A model generated the notes under the pieces. The model was given only the letters and a program-made list of their open reading frames with translations. It ran no database searches and had not been told where the DNA came from. The position numbers were made by a program, and so were the translations under genes. Source: Asterella californica (Eukaryota; Streptophyta; Marchantiopsida; Marchantiales; Aytoniaceae). From it: a stretch of 64,000 nucleotides of DNA. Of this stretch, positions 39,048-50,400 are shown piece after piece. The first letter of the stretch is position 1. Every line of letters starts with the position of its first letter. The DNA lies in assembly GCA_036924285.1 (NCBI GenBank), contig JAYKYS010000015.1, forward strand, positions 9,176,001-9,240,000. The letters are read 5' to 3'.

Positions 39048-41842
39048 GCATTGGCGACGGCCAGGTTGGCCAGAAGTGGAGAATGTTTCGAGAGCTGTTC
39101 TCTTTATGTTATATAATATTATAGACTAAGTAAAATCAAAATCAAAATAATATATTAATTAGTAATTATTAGTTGCTCCAAGAATGTTGGAAATCTTTTT
39201 AGAAAACCCATAAGTGGTGTATGGGAGTTTGCGCTTCAGAGGATATAAGTGCGAGAGGGTCCTGCACTGAATTGATTTATACATAGATACATTAGTTTAT
39301 TACCTAACCCTTTCCGTCGGAAGGGTTAGATAATAAATTAAGGTTGCAGCCCTCTTCCATCTTCGAATGGAAGAGATGAACAGAACACAAATATTTTTCG
39401 GACTCAGAAAGACCTTGGAGAAACAAAAGAATATTCTCGTTCATATACTTTCATACTCGTGCTCGAGGACTGTAACTGTACTTCATTGATATAGTGAGTT
39501 CAAGTTCAAATGGTCACTTTGAACTAACCCTCTCCTTCGCCGTAAGTTTGATGAAAATAAACTCCGTCTTCCTTACACATTATTCATCTTTTCCATCAGA
39601 AGATGGAGGAGTTAAATATGCAAGAGTTTAATTTATTACTTAATTTAATCTTCTTGTTGGAAAAGAGTAGATAAGAAATTAATTACAAGTGATTGGATTG
39701 TGAGAGCATTCCGGATATGTACTTGCAGAAGCTCGTTTTTTTTATTTCCCTTATGGGTTATAGTTGGATCTTCTTGCATCTCTAGAATGGTTATTGTTTT
39801 ATATTAAAAAAATTTGAATATTTTTTATGAGCTTAGTATAGAGTTCCGTGTAACACTTATGTATTTTCTTAGAACGAAAAGTGAAAAAAGATTTTCATAT
39901 TATATGCATTCCATTCATACTTCCTTGCATATTCACCTCTCCTGTGTTAAGAAGAGGAGAATATGCAAAGGTGTTTAATTTATCACCTAACCCTTCCTGC
40001 GGGAAAGGTTAGGTGATAAATTAAACACTATTAAGAAAAATTATGTAAGGAGACAACGGACCGGTCTTAAAGTTCTCGATGCGTGCTACCACAAATGTTC
40101 CTTATGGTTTTTCCCGGAAAATCCGGCATGCACTCTATAGTTAATACGTAATATTTACAAAATAATATATATTTTATTATAAAATTATTAAATATATTCT
40201 TTTTAATAATTATAAAAATTCCAGTAACACTTCCACTGCAACTCCGCTGTTATGTCCGGTCCAGTAATGTCCTCCCATTTTACTCATCACTAGACGTGTG
40301 TCTTTTTGCTTCTTCTAGCCAAAACTGCACTTTAGATGTATATTTTGATGAAAATAAATAGGGTTCACTTTGAACTTGTGAGCGAATGAAAATAAAGAGA
40401 GCGAATGCAGTAAATGCACTTTTCATGCTAAAGAAATTTGCTTCAAGGTTTTTGAAACTGAACCACCTTCAGTATATATGCATCCAAGTTCGTCATATAC
40501 TTCAGTATATAAACTTAAGTATATATATTGATACACGATAATATCAGTCATCGGAGAAACCCAGCTTTAGCAAATATTCAGAAACAATAACCATCGTTAG
40601 CAATTAGTAACTAAACCATGTACCTCGTTCTAAACCACATACAACATGGTTCGTGCTTTAGGTTCATAGAGTTTGTTGTGAACTTCAGAGCGAGTCCTTT
40701 TCCAAAACTTGAAATATGTAGCTCCAGAAATAGAAATTGCGTTCGATAAGATTCTGGACTACTCAAATGATGTAGGGTAAATTTCATAATAGAAAAGAAA
40801 TTAGGTTGAACTGGAAGAGTTCAACCATGGCATAAAAGCCTTAATATTAAGTAAGTAGACTATGAGATAGCATGCGTGCAGTATGGCGCGCTTAGAATAT
40901 TGAGTGAATGAAAGAAATTAAAGTTTTCAGTCTAAATGAATGAATTTTGCTTTAATTTTTGACTGGTTCTCAGCAAATAGAACCTATCTGTCATACACAG
41001 TATCTCAACTTAACCTCGTCGCTCTCTCTGAGTCGAAAGCGAATCATGCTAAAATCGAGTGGGACAGTTCGAACAGTTGAAAAGAAATTACTTTTAGGTA
41101 GATAAAAAGCAATTAGTTAAAGCATGGAAATAGACTTTATCATGAATTGTAGAGTAGAACACTGAATCCACAACAAACCATGTTAACTTCCTTTAGTATG
41201 GTTCACTCTTGTCTTAAAGATCTAGAGCGAACCCTCATTTAAACTTGAAGTGTGCTCGCCTAATACCTCAAAATAACGCTATGTATCTACTATGGTAGTT
41301 CTGCATCAGATTCAAAATAGTTCGTGTTTTTATTCTGGGGGGTTCACTAAAGAATTCTGTTATAAACAAGTGCAAGTAAAATTATGATATTTTAAATAAA
41401 ATATTTTAAAATAAAATAAAATGTTTTATTTTATTTTATTAATTTTTAAATGAGAATAGAATTTTGTATATAAAAAATAGTTTTAAAAGTATTTTCTTTT
41501 ATTTGTAAAATAAGAAGTATTAAAATACCCTTGACTCTAACCCGTTATCAACAACATACAAAGAGTTGTTCCTGTGAATATGTATTTACTATGAACTTGA
41601 GAGTAAATCGAAAGTTTTTCAGTATCGGAAAGTATGCTTAAGGTTTTAGGAAACGTCTATACATTAATTAAAGAGCTAGAAGTGTTCAACCAAGCCATAG
41701 GTAGAATAAAAATAAATAGAGATTTCCGGTATGAGGTAGGGTGCCCTGTGGACTTGAAAGTAAATTGAAAAATTAAGTTTTAATAAAGATGAATTCGTTT
41801 TAACTTCAGAGCGAATTTTCACATTAGAATGTTGTTCTCTTT
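39048..41842. other. AT-rich intergenic DNA, no gene seen
   Basis: No credible ORF. It holds the hairpin series at 39,296, 39,631 and 39,971 (listed separately). Degenerate recurrences of a phrase like AACTTCAGAGCGAATTTT (about 40,372, 40,685, 41,222, 41,590, 41,810) hint at an old decayed repeat. A run of alternating A and T at 41,390-41,450 is low complexity. Confidence 0.6.
39296..40028. repeat. Hairpin-bearing repeat, three units about 335-340 bp apart
   Basis: Inverted repeats with the core ACCTAACCCTTCC/GGAAAGGTTAGGT occur at 39,296-39,337, 39,631-39,682 (degenerate) and 39,971-40,028. The last is a 58-bp palindrome with 22-bp perfect arms. The regular spacing and matching surrounding words suggest a diverged tandem repeat. 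A fourth copy is at 50,353-50,400. Confidence 0.6.
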
Positions 41843-42120
41843 TAGTCTAGAGAAAAACGAGGATGAATAATCTATCAGTTATCAGAAGCTGATATCAGAC
41901 AATTTTTACTGATATCGGAAGATAGATATTGACATCGATAACTATCTAAAACATAGTTATCAATCTCAATAACTATCTCAAATATACTATAATAAGTTAT
42001 CTAGCTCGATATTAATATCCCTTAAAGATATCGAGCTCAATATCTGTCTTCTGATTTATACTGATATCAGTTCCTAATAATTGATAGGCTTCTCATTCTT
42101 GAGAAAACATGACTAGACTA
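41843..42120. mobile_element. Foldback MITE-like element
   Basis: Arms of about 100 bp are inverted copies: TAGTCTAG at 41,843 and CTAGACTA ending at 42,120, with inner matches CTATCAGTTATCAGAAGCTG versus the reverse complement of the 42,060-42,087 stretch, and GATAGATATTGA. Taking TA as the target duplication leaves GTCTAG termini, as in Tc1/mariner-type MITEs. No coding capacity. Confidence 0.5.
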
Positions 42121-42545
42121 AGATATGTTAAGTGAATTTGCTTATAGAACGAATTCAAATTACCCTTAGGTCACGTAGAATTCACTAACTATGTAGTAAG
42201 TGGAAGTGAATCTACTACACTAGGACTACAAGGACAAGGGTGAAAATGAAGCTTTCTAACTTGTATAGAGATGGATCACAATTATATTCAGAGCAAACAT
42301 CATTTTAAATGAAAGTTCTCTTTCTGAAAATGTCAAAATTATGTCAAGTTCGGAAGAATTTTGTGGTGAAATTTTGCTCCCTTCATTTCACCAAAATTTT
42401 GTTGAATTGATCAAAAATGGTGAGATTTTATGACTTTATTTTTGAATTATTCAATAAATTAATTAATATATCTAACGAAGATAGATGGATGGAGATTTTA
42501 GGTCAAAGTTAGTTAACTATCATCGGATATTCTATTGTATCACCC

Positions 42546-42880
42546 ATAATGTATCGCTCGTCTCACTTGGGGCACTCCAGCTGAAATCGCTCCACTGGAA
42601 CAACTGTATGAAGCACCCCGGATCCTCGATTGCTCCACTCTTGGGTGCTCCATCCTAGGTCGCTCCATCATGAGACGTCTGATCACTCTATCCTCGAGCG
42701 CTTCACCCTAGGACTTCTGATCGCTCCACCTTCATTCCATTTATGAGTGCTGCACCCTTGGGCATTGCTCTATTTGTTCCACCCTCGAACGCTCGTCCCT
42801 TGAGCAATCTGGTCACTCCATCCTCAAGCGCTTGATCGCTCCACCTTCACTCCACCTACGGACGCTCCATCCTGTAGATC
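42546..42880. repeat. Degenerate GC-richer minisatellite
   Basis: Many variants of GATCGCTCCACC, CCTCGAGCGCT and CCTTGGGCGCT follow one another, with a period of roughly 15-35 bp. It stands out from the AT-rich surroundings. No ORF. Confidence 0.6.
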
Positions 42881-45400
42881 CGACTCGATGACAGGTCGAC
42901 CCAAGAAAGAAGAGCGACCTAGGAGGTAAGGCGATCCAAGATGACATTGATCGCTCGGTTACTAGAGCATCAACATTTTATTTAAATCTCACTTTCAACT
43001 GGACAATTATGGAGATCCTCCACTTCCATCTCAATTTATCATCTGATATTATTAATTAGTATTAGGAATTATAAAAATATCAAAAAGTAGATTTTATAAT
43101 TTTGCTAAAATTGATGAAATTTGGATTTGCTTCGAATCTATTAATTATGAAACATAACACCCTCCTCTGAGATTACAATGGATCTGCTGGAATCATCTCA
43201 ACCTCCCTCGCCATCTGATCTATCTAGACATCAGCAGTAGAAAAATGAAACCTCGAAACTGCAACGTGACGGGCTCTAGGTCCCATAAGTCTCATCAATT
43301 GGATATATCTTGAGAGCAAACTCTTGGGACTCCCGCCATACTAGTCGGGACCACTAGACATCCTCTAGGTGCGTGATGATTCCCGAGAAGCCTAGGATGT
43401 ACCCTTGGCGGCATAATGCTAGTAAAAAAATAAACCCTAATCAAAATAAATCTATCAATCTGGAGGTCCAACCAAATATAAGTAGAAGCTTACAAGCAAT
43501 TACTTTATTGCAAAAACAATGCTCTAAGGAAAAAAATGATCCACAAAATAGAAAACTCCTATTCAATGTTGAAAGACCATATATTAAAATCTAAACCTAA
43601 GCCAAATAGAGACATAACACAAGGCTGAAAAACACTAAAGCTCTGTCTGCTAAAACCTAAGACAGAAAAAATAGAATAGAAATTATGAAAGAAGAAACAA
43701 TAAAAGAGATGTTGAGAAAGAGGTTAGAGTTGAATAGGTTGTTGTTGTTCTATGTTCTGAATATCGAGGATGTTATCTAATTGTTGTATTTATAGGATGT
43801 TAAGGTTGTGGAGACATTAGCTGCTCAAGTTCTAGACTCGCAAACTCCTTCGGATTTGGTTCTTGACTCTCAGATTTGTATCTTGAAATGCGCGGGTATC
43901 TAGCTATATAGCATAAAAGTTTGAGAGCATAAAGAACCAATACAATCACGCATGCATGTGTACCAGCTCTATTAATCCACCGATCTAATGTATTTACACT
44001 GTTTTCTTATCCATAAACACAAAATGTACAAGACTTACATAGTTTGTACAATCTTCACCCAAGTGCCCTAAATCCTAATCCAACATTTCAATACATAGCC
44101 TTCAAAAAAACCCTTTGCAACCGTAACCAACATGCATCAAATGAACCTTCTCAGAAAAGTTATCAACTCTCAAAGTTTCCTTTCATACATAAGCACACTA
44201 AATACGATAGCTTTCAAACAATAGTTACGAAATGATCGACGAATCATTTCTATATGCGATTAGAGTTTTGTCAAGGATTGGCAAATTCTTTCATTTCTGA
44301 GCTTGGTTAAATTTTTGGTTTTGAACGTTTAGCGATTGCAATTTTGCGAAACCTGTGTTTGGTAATTCAGTGACATGTTAAACATCCTTTTTCAGAAATT
44401 TTAACTTTGTACATTACTCGAAAAATTATGCGAATGATACACAGCTAACACCATTCTCTAAACATATTATTTCTTCACGTCTTTCCGAATTCTAAGCCGA
44501 AAAGCAGACGTAGGACTATTCCTCCGTACTAGTTCTCCCTAATCAGTCATAGTTGAGAATATATGTACTGTTGTAAGTTGTCATTAAGGTACAACTGTAG
44601 GTGGACTAACGATTGATCGTACTTACTTGGCTTGATCAGTTCAACTGCTGATTTGTGAGTCTCTTTACTTTGACAAATAGTCGAGGCTTGTTGAGACAGC
44701 AAGCGCTACACTAAAGAGAGAATCATTTAATTGCCCCGGCTAATTCTCTAATTCCCCTTCCAATGGCGCTTCTGTCTTCTGTGTAAGAACGACCGATGCA
44801 TGGATCCTGGCTTTTCTGTGGAACCTCCTTTCTTAAGGAGCAGGGACCCGTGCGTCTTTTCCTGTCGACTTGCAATTGAGAGGTTCAAGTTATAGATGGA
44901 TGGGAAGTATCAATCGTTCGTTTCGTCGAGTTCATTTGTACTCAACTCCAGTGGTTGACTCTCAACATGCATCATAAGTTTCACGACCACCCACAAGCAA
45001 GTGACAACAAATTGCTCAATGAAGTGTTGATCAGGTTTCAGAACTGTTTCACTTACTAGATACTCGAGGGCTTTACTTTACAGTACTGCTATAGCTAGTA
45101 CTACTACGACTGCCAGAGAAGGGCTTCAAAGATATCCTTCCGTGGAAAGGTCCAACTTTTTGTTTCTGTTTTTTCTTCTTTTGTTTACTCTCTGCTCGTA
45201 CGCAGGCAGACTTAAAAGAGTACTACTGTAATCGTGTAATGTCTGGAGATAGCAACTGTACCACAACATATTATTTATTGCAGTGAGTGTGTATCTCGTC
45301 ATCATATCGATCAGCTTCTGGACTCGGTCTCAGGTGTAGAATCTAAGCTTCTCCTCCAGAAATAGACCACCTCCTGCTCCTCTTACAATGGTTCTGTGTC
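42881..45400. other. AT-rich DNA, possible retroelement remnant on the minus strand
   Basis: No gene recognised. On the minus strand a purine-rich run (CTCAGAGGAGGG, about 43,159-43,172) abuts TGTTATGTTTC, and a TATA-like TATAAATACAAC lies near 43,780-43,795, as would be expected around a decayed LTR element. Neither end can be defined. Confidence 0.25.
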
Positions 45401-48100
45401 GATGTGCTTATTCGGGTGCTTCAGTTAGATCGATGTAGACCAGAGAATTCTACGTATACATGTAAACCTCCAGGACGAGGGGAAAGGATAGCTAGCTTAC
45501 GCCAGTACTCGAATCTACTCAAGTGGTGTGTTGTGACGCTATGCTTTCGGAACAGATCATGTATCTCCTTATAAACTACTCGACTGAATTCTGTGTACAG
45601 GATCAATCTGCCAAAGCGGTGAATTGCGTTCGTCGGCAGCTACCTAAACTTACGAGCAGCAGTGAATCTGGCTGGGTTGTCAAGTCTGCTGTCCTTCACA
45701 CTTGGGTATACGAGAAGACCACCAGAGAAAGCATACGACTAGTTCGTAAAGTTCAACTCACACTCAGCAGCTACTGAACTAGATCAACAGTGAGCTCATC
45801 TAGGTTGTCATCGATTCAGACTTTGTACTCAAAGTCCAGGATAAAATGGGACTGCTCACGCAACCTCCCTACACCGACAGTCAATTTCTGTTTCTGAAGT
45901 AGGTGGTGAGTTTCGGACTATGGCACAATCATACCTGCAAGTGCTCGGGCCATGGATGGAGATCGTGTACGACTTCTTCTTAGATCCGCTAACAGTAAGT
46001 ATTCCATGAATTCGAAGCCGCCCAGTGAGAGGCAGTGCAGTAACAGTATAGTAGCAGTAACAACTGACAGTATGCCCCAGGCCTATCAAACTATATATGA
46101 CCGTCCCGTTCAACGCATACTTTGCTTGCTGGTGTTAAAGAAACTCGATCTCATCCGCATGATTTGTTCCTTCCTTCTTAAAGTTTCTTCTCTTTTGCAG
46201 CCCAAAGACTGGCGATCATACGGATTCACGAACGACACTGTTCAAATTCCGGGCCGGCTTAGTGTACGTCGTAAGGCAAACGCACAACCTGCAAAGAACA
46301 ATGGGATGATTCTTAGAAACATTAGCACTGCCAGTTGGCTGGCTCATTTAAAAAAGTCCAGGATTCCCAGGAAGCAGAAACGAAAGGAGCAGGTTCCAAA
46401 CTGGTTTCAGCAGGCTGAGCAGGCTGGGCTGGCATGGGCTGGGCTATATCAGCAGTAAGTAGCTGCTGCTGTAATGAAATTCGTCCAACTTGGATGGCTG
46501 TAGCTTTTAACCATCATCACCACCACCAACAACCGTATTCATCAGCAAGAAAGGACTAGAAGAATTTCGCTCCTGCTACTACAGTTGCCACGGCATGGCA
46601 GGGAGTAGGTTGATTGTGCTCACGAGGTCTATCTATCCATCCACCTCAGATGAGTCTCCTCTCTTTTCAGCGCAATCTCAATTGGCCCAAACTGCTTCCT
46701 TCAGCAGTTGCTTACGCTCGGGACGGGAATATTAGTTAAATGTCCAGTACTTGGTGAACACAACGGCAGAATAAATTCTCGAGTACTGCAAAAGATGATT
46801 ATCTTCAGTTGTGTCTCACAGAAAGTCTATAGCATGTCGGGTCCACGGGGCTCGATGCAATGCCAGAGAGCTGCAGGTAAATCATCATGAAATGCAATCT
46901 GATCTAAGCAAGGATTGAATCTTGCGTATCGATAGCGAGCTCATGCATTGCATTGCATTGCATGCAACTGCAGTTACAGTAGGGGGTTACGTTGCGTATA
47001 ACATTCCACGTGCAGGACCTGGAGCTGTTGGTGTGATTATTATTTGTGCAAGTGGCTAGCTATATCCTTTGCAAGATATCATTCCTGTGGCAGGGCCTTC
47101 GCTAATCGAGCAATTTCAGTCACAGCGTTTCCGAAGCTGCCGTCATGATCAGGGGAATGAGTCCAGAAATCTGAATGGTCGGGTACATTGACGTCTGCGT
47201 TTCACTCCTCCCCCTCATCCAGAATCTTCCCGGATACTTTGCTGTCCGTTGTCTGGCCGTGGTGAGTATAATCCTTTCCTGTATTCTATCACGTCATGAA
47301 GGAGATTACTCCTCTTTTCTTTCTCCTTTCCTTTCCGGTCTCCTCTTACCAGCGCAGCACAGATTTTTCACAGATTCCTTGTACTGACTGTTTTAGGGCT
47401 AAGCCATTCGGATGGATGTAGAAATCCATCCAAGTACTTACTTAGCTCCTCTCTGCTGTCCTCCATGGGAGACGCGGTGTACTTCAGGTTCTCTTATCTG
47501 TTTCAGCGCTAACAAGAGAGAGCGTTTTTTCTTGTCTTCTAGGAATCATTTATCATAAGCAGACCATAAAACCCTGGAGTTGTCTATTTGGTGCAGATTG
47601 TGTAGCAAGGAACGTGGATTTTCACTTCTACTTCTCGGAAGAAGAAGGAAGAATATTCCGAGTCCACTGTCACGTGGAAATGTGCGCAAGTCAAAATCGG
47701 CTTTGGGCTAAGCATCATCTCTGCGGAGAACGTTCGCCCCACTGGCAAGCAAATGGAGAGCAAACTGCCCGACCACTTTCAAGTCTATGGTAATGAAGGC
47801 TTTGGAAGGTTTTGACGTCTGTATTTCGTTGTGGTGATGAGATAAGGATATAGGCCTGAGGGGATCTTGCCTACTATGCCGTTGTAGGCTTTAAACGACA
47901 GGATTGCATGCCTTCCTGATTGCCTCCCTCCCTCCCTGCCTGCCGTAAGTGAGCCCTTCCTGCAGCAGCTTGGAAGGAGAATAGTGTGGCCAAAGATCCT
48001 CCCTCCTCCAGGGAGATGATAGATAGGACCACTCTATCTATGCTCCCGCTGCCATGATGCGCTTTACAATTGGAAAGGGGTCGCTGCGTCCATTAGCTCG
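45401..48100. other. Intergenic or non-coding transcribed region, unassigned
   Basis: Base composition is more balanced than on either side, and splice-like motifs occur (CAGTAAGT at about 45,992; TCTTTTGCAG at about 46,200; GTGAGTATAA at about 47,260). The longest ORF (45,952-46,458) has no recognisable domain and a low-complexity Gln/Ala/Gly end. A GCATT microsatellite sits near 46,950. A non-coding gene is possible but unproven. Confidence 0.3.
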
Positions 48101-50140
48101 TCATCATCGCAAAAAGATCTAACGCGCCACATGCCAGCAAATGTGTTTACTTACACACACATATGAGTTCTCACCAGTGGCGAAATATCACGTAACATTA
48201 TCCACAGACATGGCTCAGCCTGTTAATCATCATTACCTGCACATCTCCCTTTTGTGTCTTGCTGTTCTCACCTCGACTCTTCACTGAAGTTGGATATCTG
48301 GATAATTCAGTTTGGTTATTGAGGATACTTCAACTGTCACAGTGAGATGATTCAAGTAATCTCAGAGCTCTCTCCTCAAGAGGCTTCCTACACATGAAGA
48401 ACTCCATCGTTTTAATGTGTTCATGGATCGAACTGGGATTCAGTAATATGATAGATTCTATTCGTCTGGCCCATATTTCATGACTTTGGATCCTAATATA
48501 ATTTTCTATAGTCACTTGTTTTCTCTATTCGTAAGGAATCTTCGCGCGCTTGAAGTCAAGATTTACTTTATACCTTGTAGGACCCAATCGAAATAAAAAG
48601 TGTTTTATCTGATCATGACGATGGAGCTTGTAGCTACAGTAGCTAAGCGGCACCCAAGAATCGATGCAGCAGACATTCCAAGCCTCGTGTTCATAACTTA
48701 GTTCATACCATTACCTGACACTTGAGTTGTCTTCATTGCTGGTTTATGGTTCGTTAGATAAAGGTACGTTAATCGTGTAAGAGAGCAATCAATTAAGCTC
48801 AAACCTGATCAAATGGCCTCTCATCAGGAATGCAATTTACAGTGTGAAAGTTCGTGTGAGGCTGCTGGTACGAGCATTAAACGAACGATTGTACATTTCG
48901 GTTACCACCCTAAACATCCGATTCGACCCTAAACATCCGATTCGATTTGGCTCGGCTTCTTGACAAGACAATAAACCCCCCGATTCTCTAAAAATAAAAA
49001 AAAAATAAATAAAATAAAAAAAAACAAACATCCGATTCGACTGTTTTCAAGGAATCCGCTTTAACTGTCAGTCGGAACACAATTGCTCGATGATAGTTGC
49101 AGAAAGTCTGAAAGCCTTAGGACCTGCTCAAGATGGAGACAACTTTAATTTTTTTCTGCTGGGTTTCCCAACGGCAGGTCACCGACCGTTAAGGTAGACC
49201 TATTGACTTGACCTAACACTCACTCTATTGAAGAAGGCTAGGGAACAAGACAAAAAGGTTTGTCAACTTGCTTACACAGTTTTATATTTTCTATGAAAAA
49301 TGATGGAAAAATAAAGATAACTATTACACGAATTGCATTCTAAAAAACTGAGATATGCATTGTCATCCACTTCATCGCGTAGCTGACTAGGAAAGGGGAG
49401 CTGAAGACATGGAAGATCCCTCTTTTACATGTCAAAATCATCAGAAAGAATGGATTAGAATCCATTCGATATGTGGATGCCAGGGGAATAAGAAGAAGTA
49501 TAAGTCAGAAAGATGTACTTTTTGTAGGGCTTGCTCTATAGCTCAATGAGTAGATGCTGCACTTTGTGGCCATGAAATGACTACTTTCCTATCTCATGCA
49601 TCTAAAGAAAGAAAAATGATCCTGAAGGTTCCCCCCACGGCCTCCTGTTTTGTCTTATTCCTGTATTTTTGGCCCTGTGACTTCACATTTCATGATTGCA
49701 GATAACTTATAAAGCTACGCTTGTTTAGTCTACTACTTCCTGAGGCTCACATGTCTGTTTCATGTTCATACATAAAAGATATAAGACAGTTGTCTATAGA
49801 TTTAATGGCACTTTCCATTTCACCCGTATCTTGACGAACATGGTCCAAAGGTGTAGTGCGTAGAGATCAGTAGTAGAAGCTAGAGGCCTGACAGCAGTAA
49901 GTAAACGGTATCGACGGTATATCCAGAAATCATGAGGAGAATGATAAGTCGAGTGTACTCATATGCAACTTATCATTGTCTACTTTTCTTTAATTGTTTT
50001 ATTCTCTTCTTCCAACTCGCATAACCCCAGTTCGTGGACCCCTACGTTTCGGCCATGAACCTAGTGCTCACTCCGTGAGAGAAGGTTACTACTATATAAT
50101 GTACTCTATATCCTTGTATTTTAGCATGCCTTGAGTTTTG

Positions 50141-50193
50141 TTAACTGTTAGTAAGGTTTATGCTACAGTGACATAAACCTTAGTAACAGTTAA
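50141..50193. repeat. 22-bp near-perfect hairpin, 9-nt loop
   Basis: TTAACTGTTAGTAAGGTTTATG and its inverted copy CATAAACCTTAGTAACAGTTAA differ at one pair and flank CTACAGTGA. Confidence 0.8.
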
Positions 50194-50352
50194 AAAAATT
50201 TCAGTTAGGAGAAAGTTATGTCTGCATTTACCAACCAATACAGTCTTAAGTTGAGGGTGAGAAGGAACACCATCGAGATTCAACTATTTCTTGCACTTCC
50301 ATTCCTGAGATGTTATTTTTCTATCTGAAGATGCTGACAAGGCTAAACAGAC

Positions 50353-50400
50353 TTAATTGGTTACCTAACCCTTCCATCAGGAAAGGTTAGGTAATAAATT
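50353..50400. repeat. Fourth copy of the ACCTAACC hairpin
   Basis: TTACCTAACCCTTCC and GGAAAGGTTAGGTAA flank ATCA. The following 250 bp shows weak similarity to 39,650-39,880, including the GCAGAAG/TCAGAAG and AACACTTAT words. Confidence 0.65.

Noticed and set aside
45952..46458. 168-codon ORF
   Set aside because: It has an ATG but no domain I recognise, contains splice-like motifs, and ends in low complexity. Not enough to call a gene.
48907..48944. CCCTAAA motifs suggesting interstitial telomere repeats
   Set aside because: Only two CCCTAAA units occur, each inside a longer 19-bp duplicated unit. There is no telomeric array.
49525..49600. tRNA-like start (TAGCTCAATGAGTAGA)
   Set aside because: The D-arm wording fits, but no matching T-arm/B box or acceptor strand follows. 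Not a tRNA gene.
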